Shown piece after piece: positions 31,134-31,430 of a DNA stretch of 31,430 bases. Source of the DNA: a virus. The DNA is taken from positions 1-31,430 of the IMG/VR virus record IMGVR_UViG_3300035157_000211; one strand, written 5' to 3'. The notes beneath the pieces were generated by a model that was not told the origin of the DNA, ran no database searches, and saw only the letters and a program-made list of their open reading frames with translations. Each line of letters opens with the position of its first letter. The stretch's first letter is position 1. A program made the translations under genes and the position numbers.

Positions 31134-31219
31134 TTCTTTTTAAATTCTTCGTACTGGTAGATGAGATAAACACCTAGAACTACCCAGAATACTAATTCAA
31201 GTCCGTAATTGTTCACCAT
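31130..31219 (-). CDS. 29-residue membrane peptide
   Basis: Frame starts MVNNYGLELVFWVVLGVY and ends EEFKKK: a single transmembrane helix with a basic end. AAGGAGG sits seven bases before the ATG, one of the best ribosome binding sites in the window, and the stop makes an ATGA overlap with the oxygenase gene. It also overlaps the upstream methyltransferase by seven bases. The ribosome binding site and spacing make coding likely despite the size. Function unknown. Confidence 0.75.
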   Translation of the reverse strand: MVNNYGLELVFWVVLGVYLIYQYEEFKKK

Positions 31220-31430
31220 TCAGATCCTCCTTTTTTCCAAACGAATGTAGAATCATATACTGACATATGACTCTTGATACTATACTGCTCTCGGAATTGA
31301 GAAACAGCAGTTGCAACTGCATCTGATTTATAATCGTGACCTATAAACAATCCACCGTGTTTAAGTTTAGGATACCAATCTTTTAGTTCTCTTTTGACCT
31401 GATCATAATTTAACCACGCATCTAAAAATA
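31213..31430 (-). CDS. SAM-dependent methyltransferase, C-terminal part, cut by window edge
   Basis: 72 residues visible, reading FLDAWLNYDQVKRELKDWYP, then LKHGGLFIGHDYKSDAVATA and ending FVWKKGGSEW. This is the end of a class I methyltransferase (Methyltransf_24-like): the pattern DxxHxY-like start, LKxGGxxxGHDY and terminal FxWKK. The cofactor-binding part lies outside the window. It may act on a sugar or small molecule; not determinable. Confidence 0.7.
   Translation of the reverse strand, partial: FLDAWLNYDQVKRELKDWYPKLKHGGLFIGHDYKSDAVATAVSQFREQYSIKSHMSVYDSTFVWKKGGSEW

Overview
This window is a contiguous piece of a T4-like marine myovirus genome. It is AT-rich and almost wall-to-wall coding, with tightly packed and often overlapping genes. 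Hallmark T4-type replication and nucleotide genes identify it: NrdA/NrdB, gp61 primase, gp41 helicase, UvsX, gp43 polymerase, RegA and gp62. The accessory genes (MazG, Hsp20, peptide deformylase, Dam, several 2OG-Fe(II) oxygenases, a ferredoxin-dependent bilin reductase) are typical of cyanomyoviruses and their relatives. The likely host is Prochlorococcus or Synechococcus. A T4-like phage of another marine bacterium cannot be excluded, because bilin reductases of the PcyX type have been reported from uncultured oceanic phages of uncertain host.

Layout. Nearly everything is on the minus strand, so transcription reads from high to low coordinates. 31430-28491: partial SAM methyltransferase, a 29-residue membrane peptide, two 2OG-Fe(II) oxygenases, Dam, peptide deformylase, a 33-residue micro-ORF and gp62. 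28107-27685: RegA. 27651-25010: six consecutive small membrane-associated proteins of unknown role. 23225-25221: the only plus-strand block, three predicted exported proteins; the last overlaps the membrane cassette tail-to-tail. 23082-21939: Hsp20, then a short unit with a consensus sigma70 promoter and a rho-independent terminator. 21903-15251: a basic small protein, two Sm-like proteins, gp43, UvsX, a 2OG oxygenase, a DenV-like/unknown protein and gp41. 15254-13954: MazG and the bilin reductase. 13928-10531: a nuclease-like protein, a ligase-like (DUF6267-type) protein and an NMNAT-like nucleotidyltransferase. 10511-3916: lysine-rich, probably virion-associated proteins plus an Ig-like structural protein behind a perfect T4-type late promoter. 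3901-1: gp61, NrdA, NrdB (cut by the window edge).

How it works together. gp43, UvsX, gp41, gp61 and gp62 form the replication and recombination machine. NrdAB and MazG remodel nucleotide pools. RegA is the known translational repressor of T4 replication genes, and the two Sm-like proteins may add another RNA-level control. The bilin reductase is an auxiliary metabolic gene for tetrapyrrole pigment. Late genes appear to be served by TATAAATA-type promoters and at least one early unit by a host-type sigma70 promoter. No tRNA, CRISPR array, insertion sequence or attachment site was seen, and no gene-free stretch exceeds 300 bases (the largest, 23083-23224, is described). Functional calls are by motif reading only.
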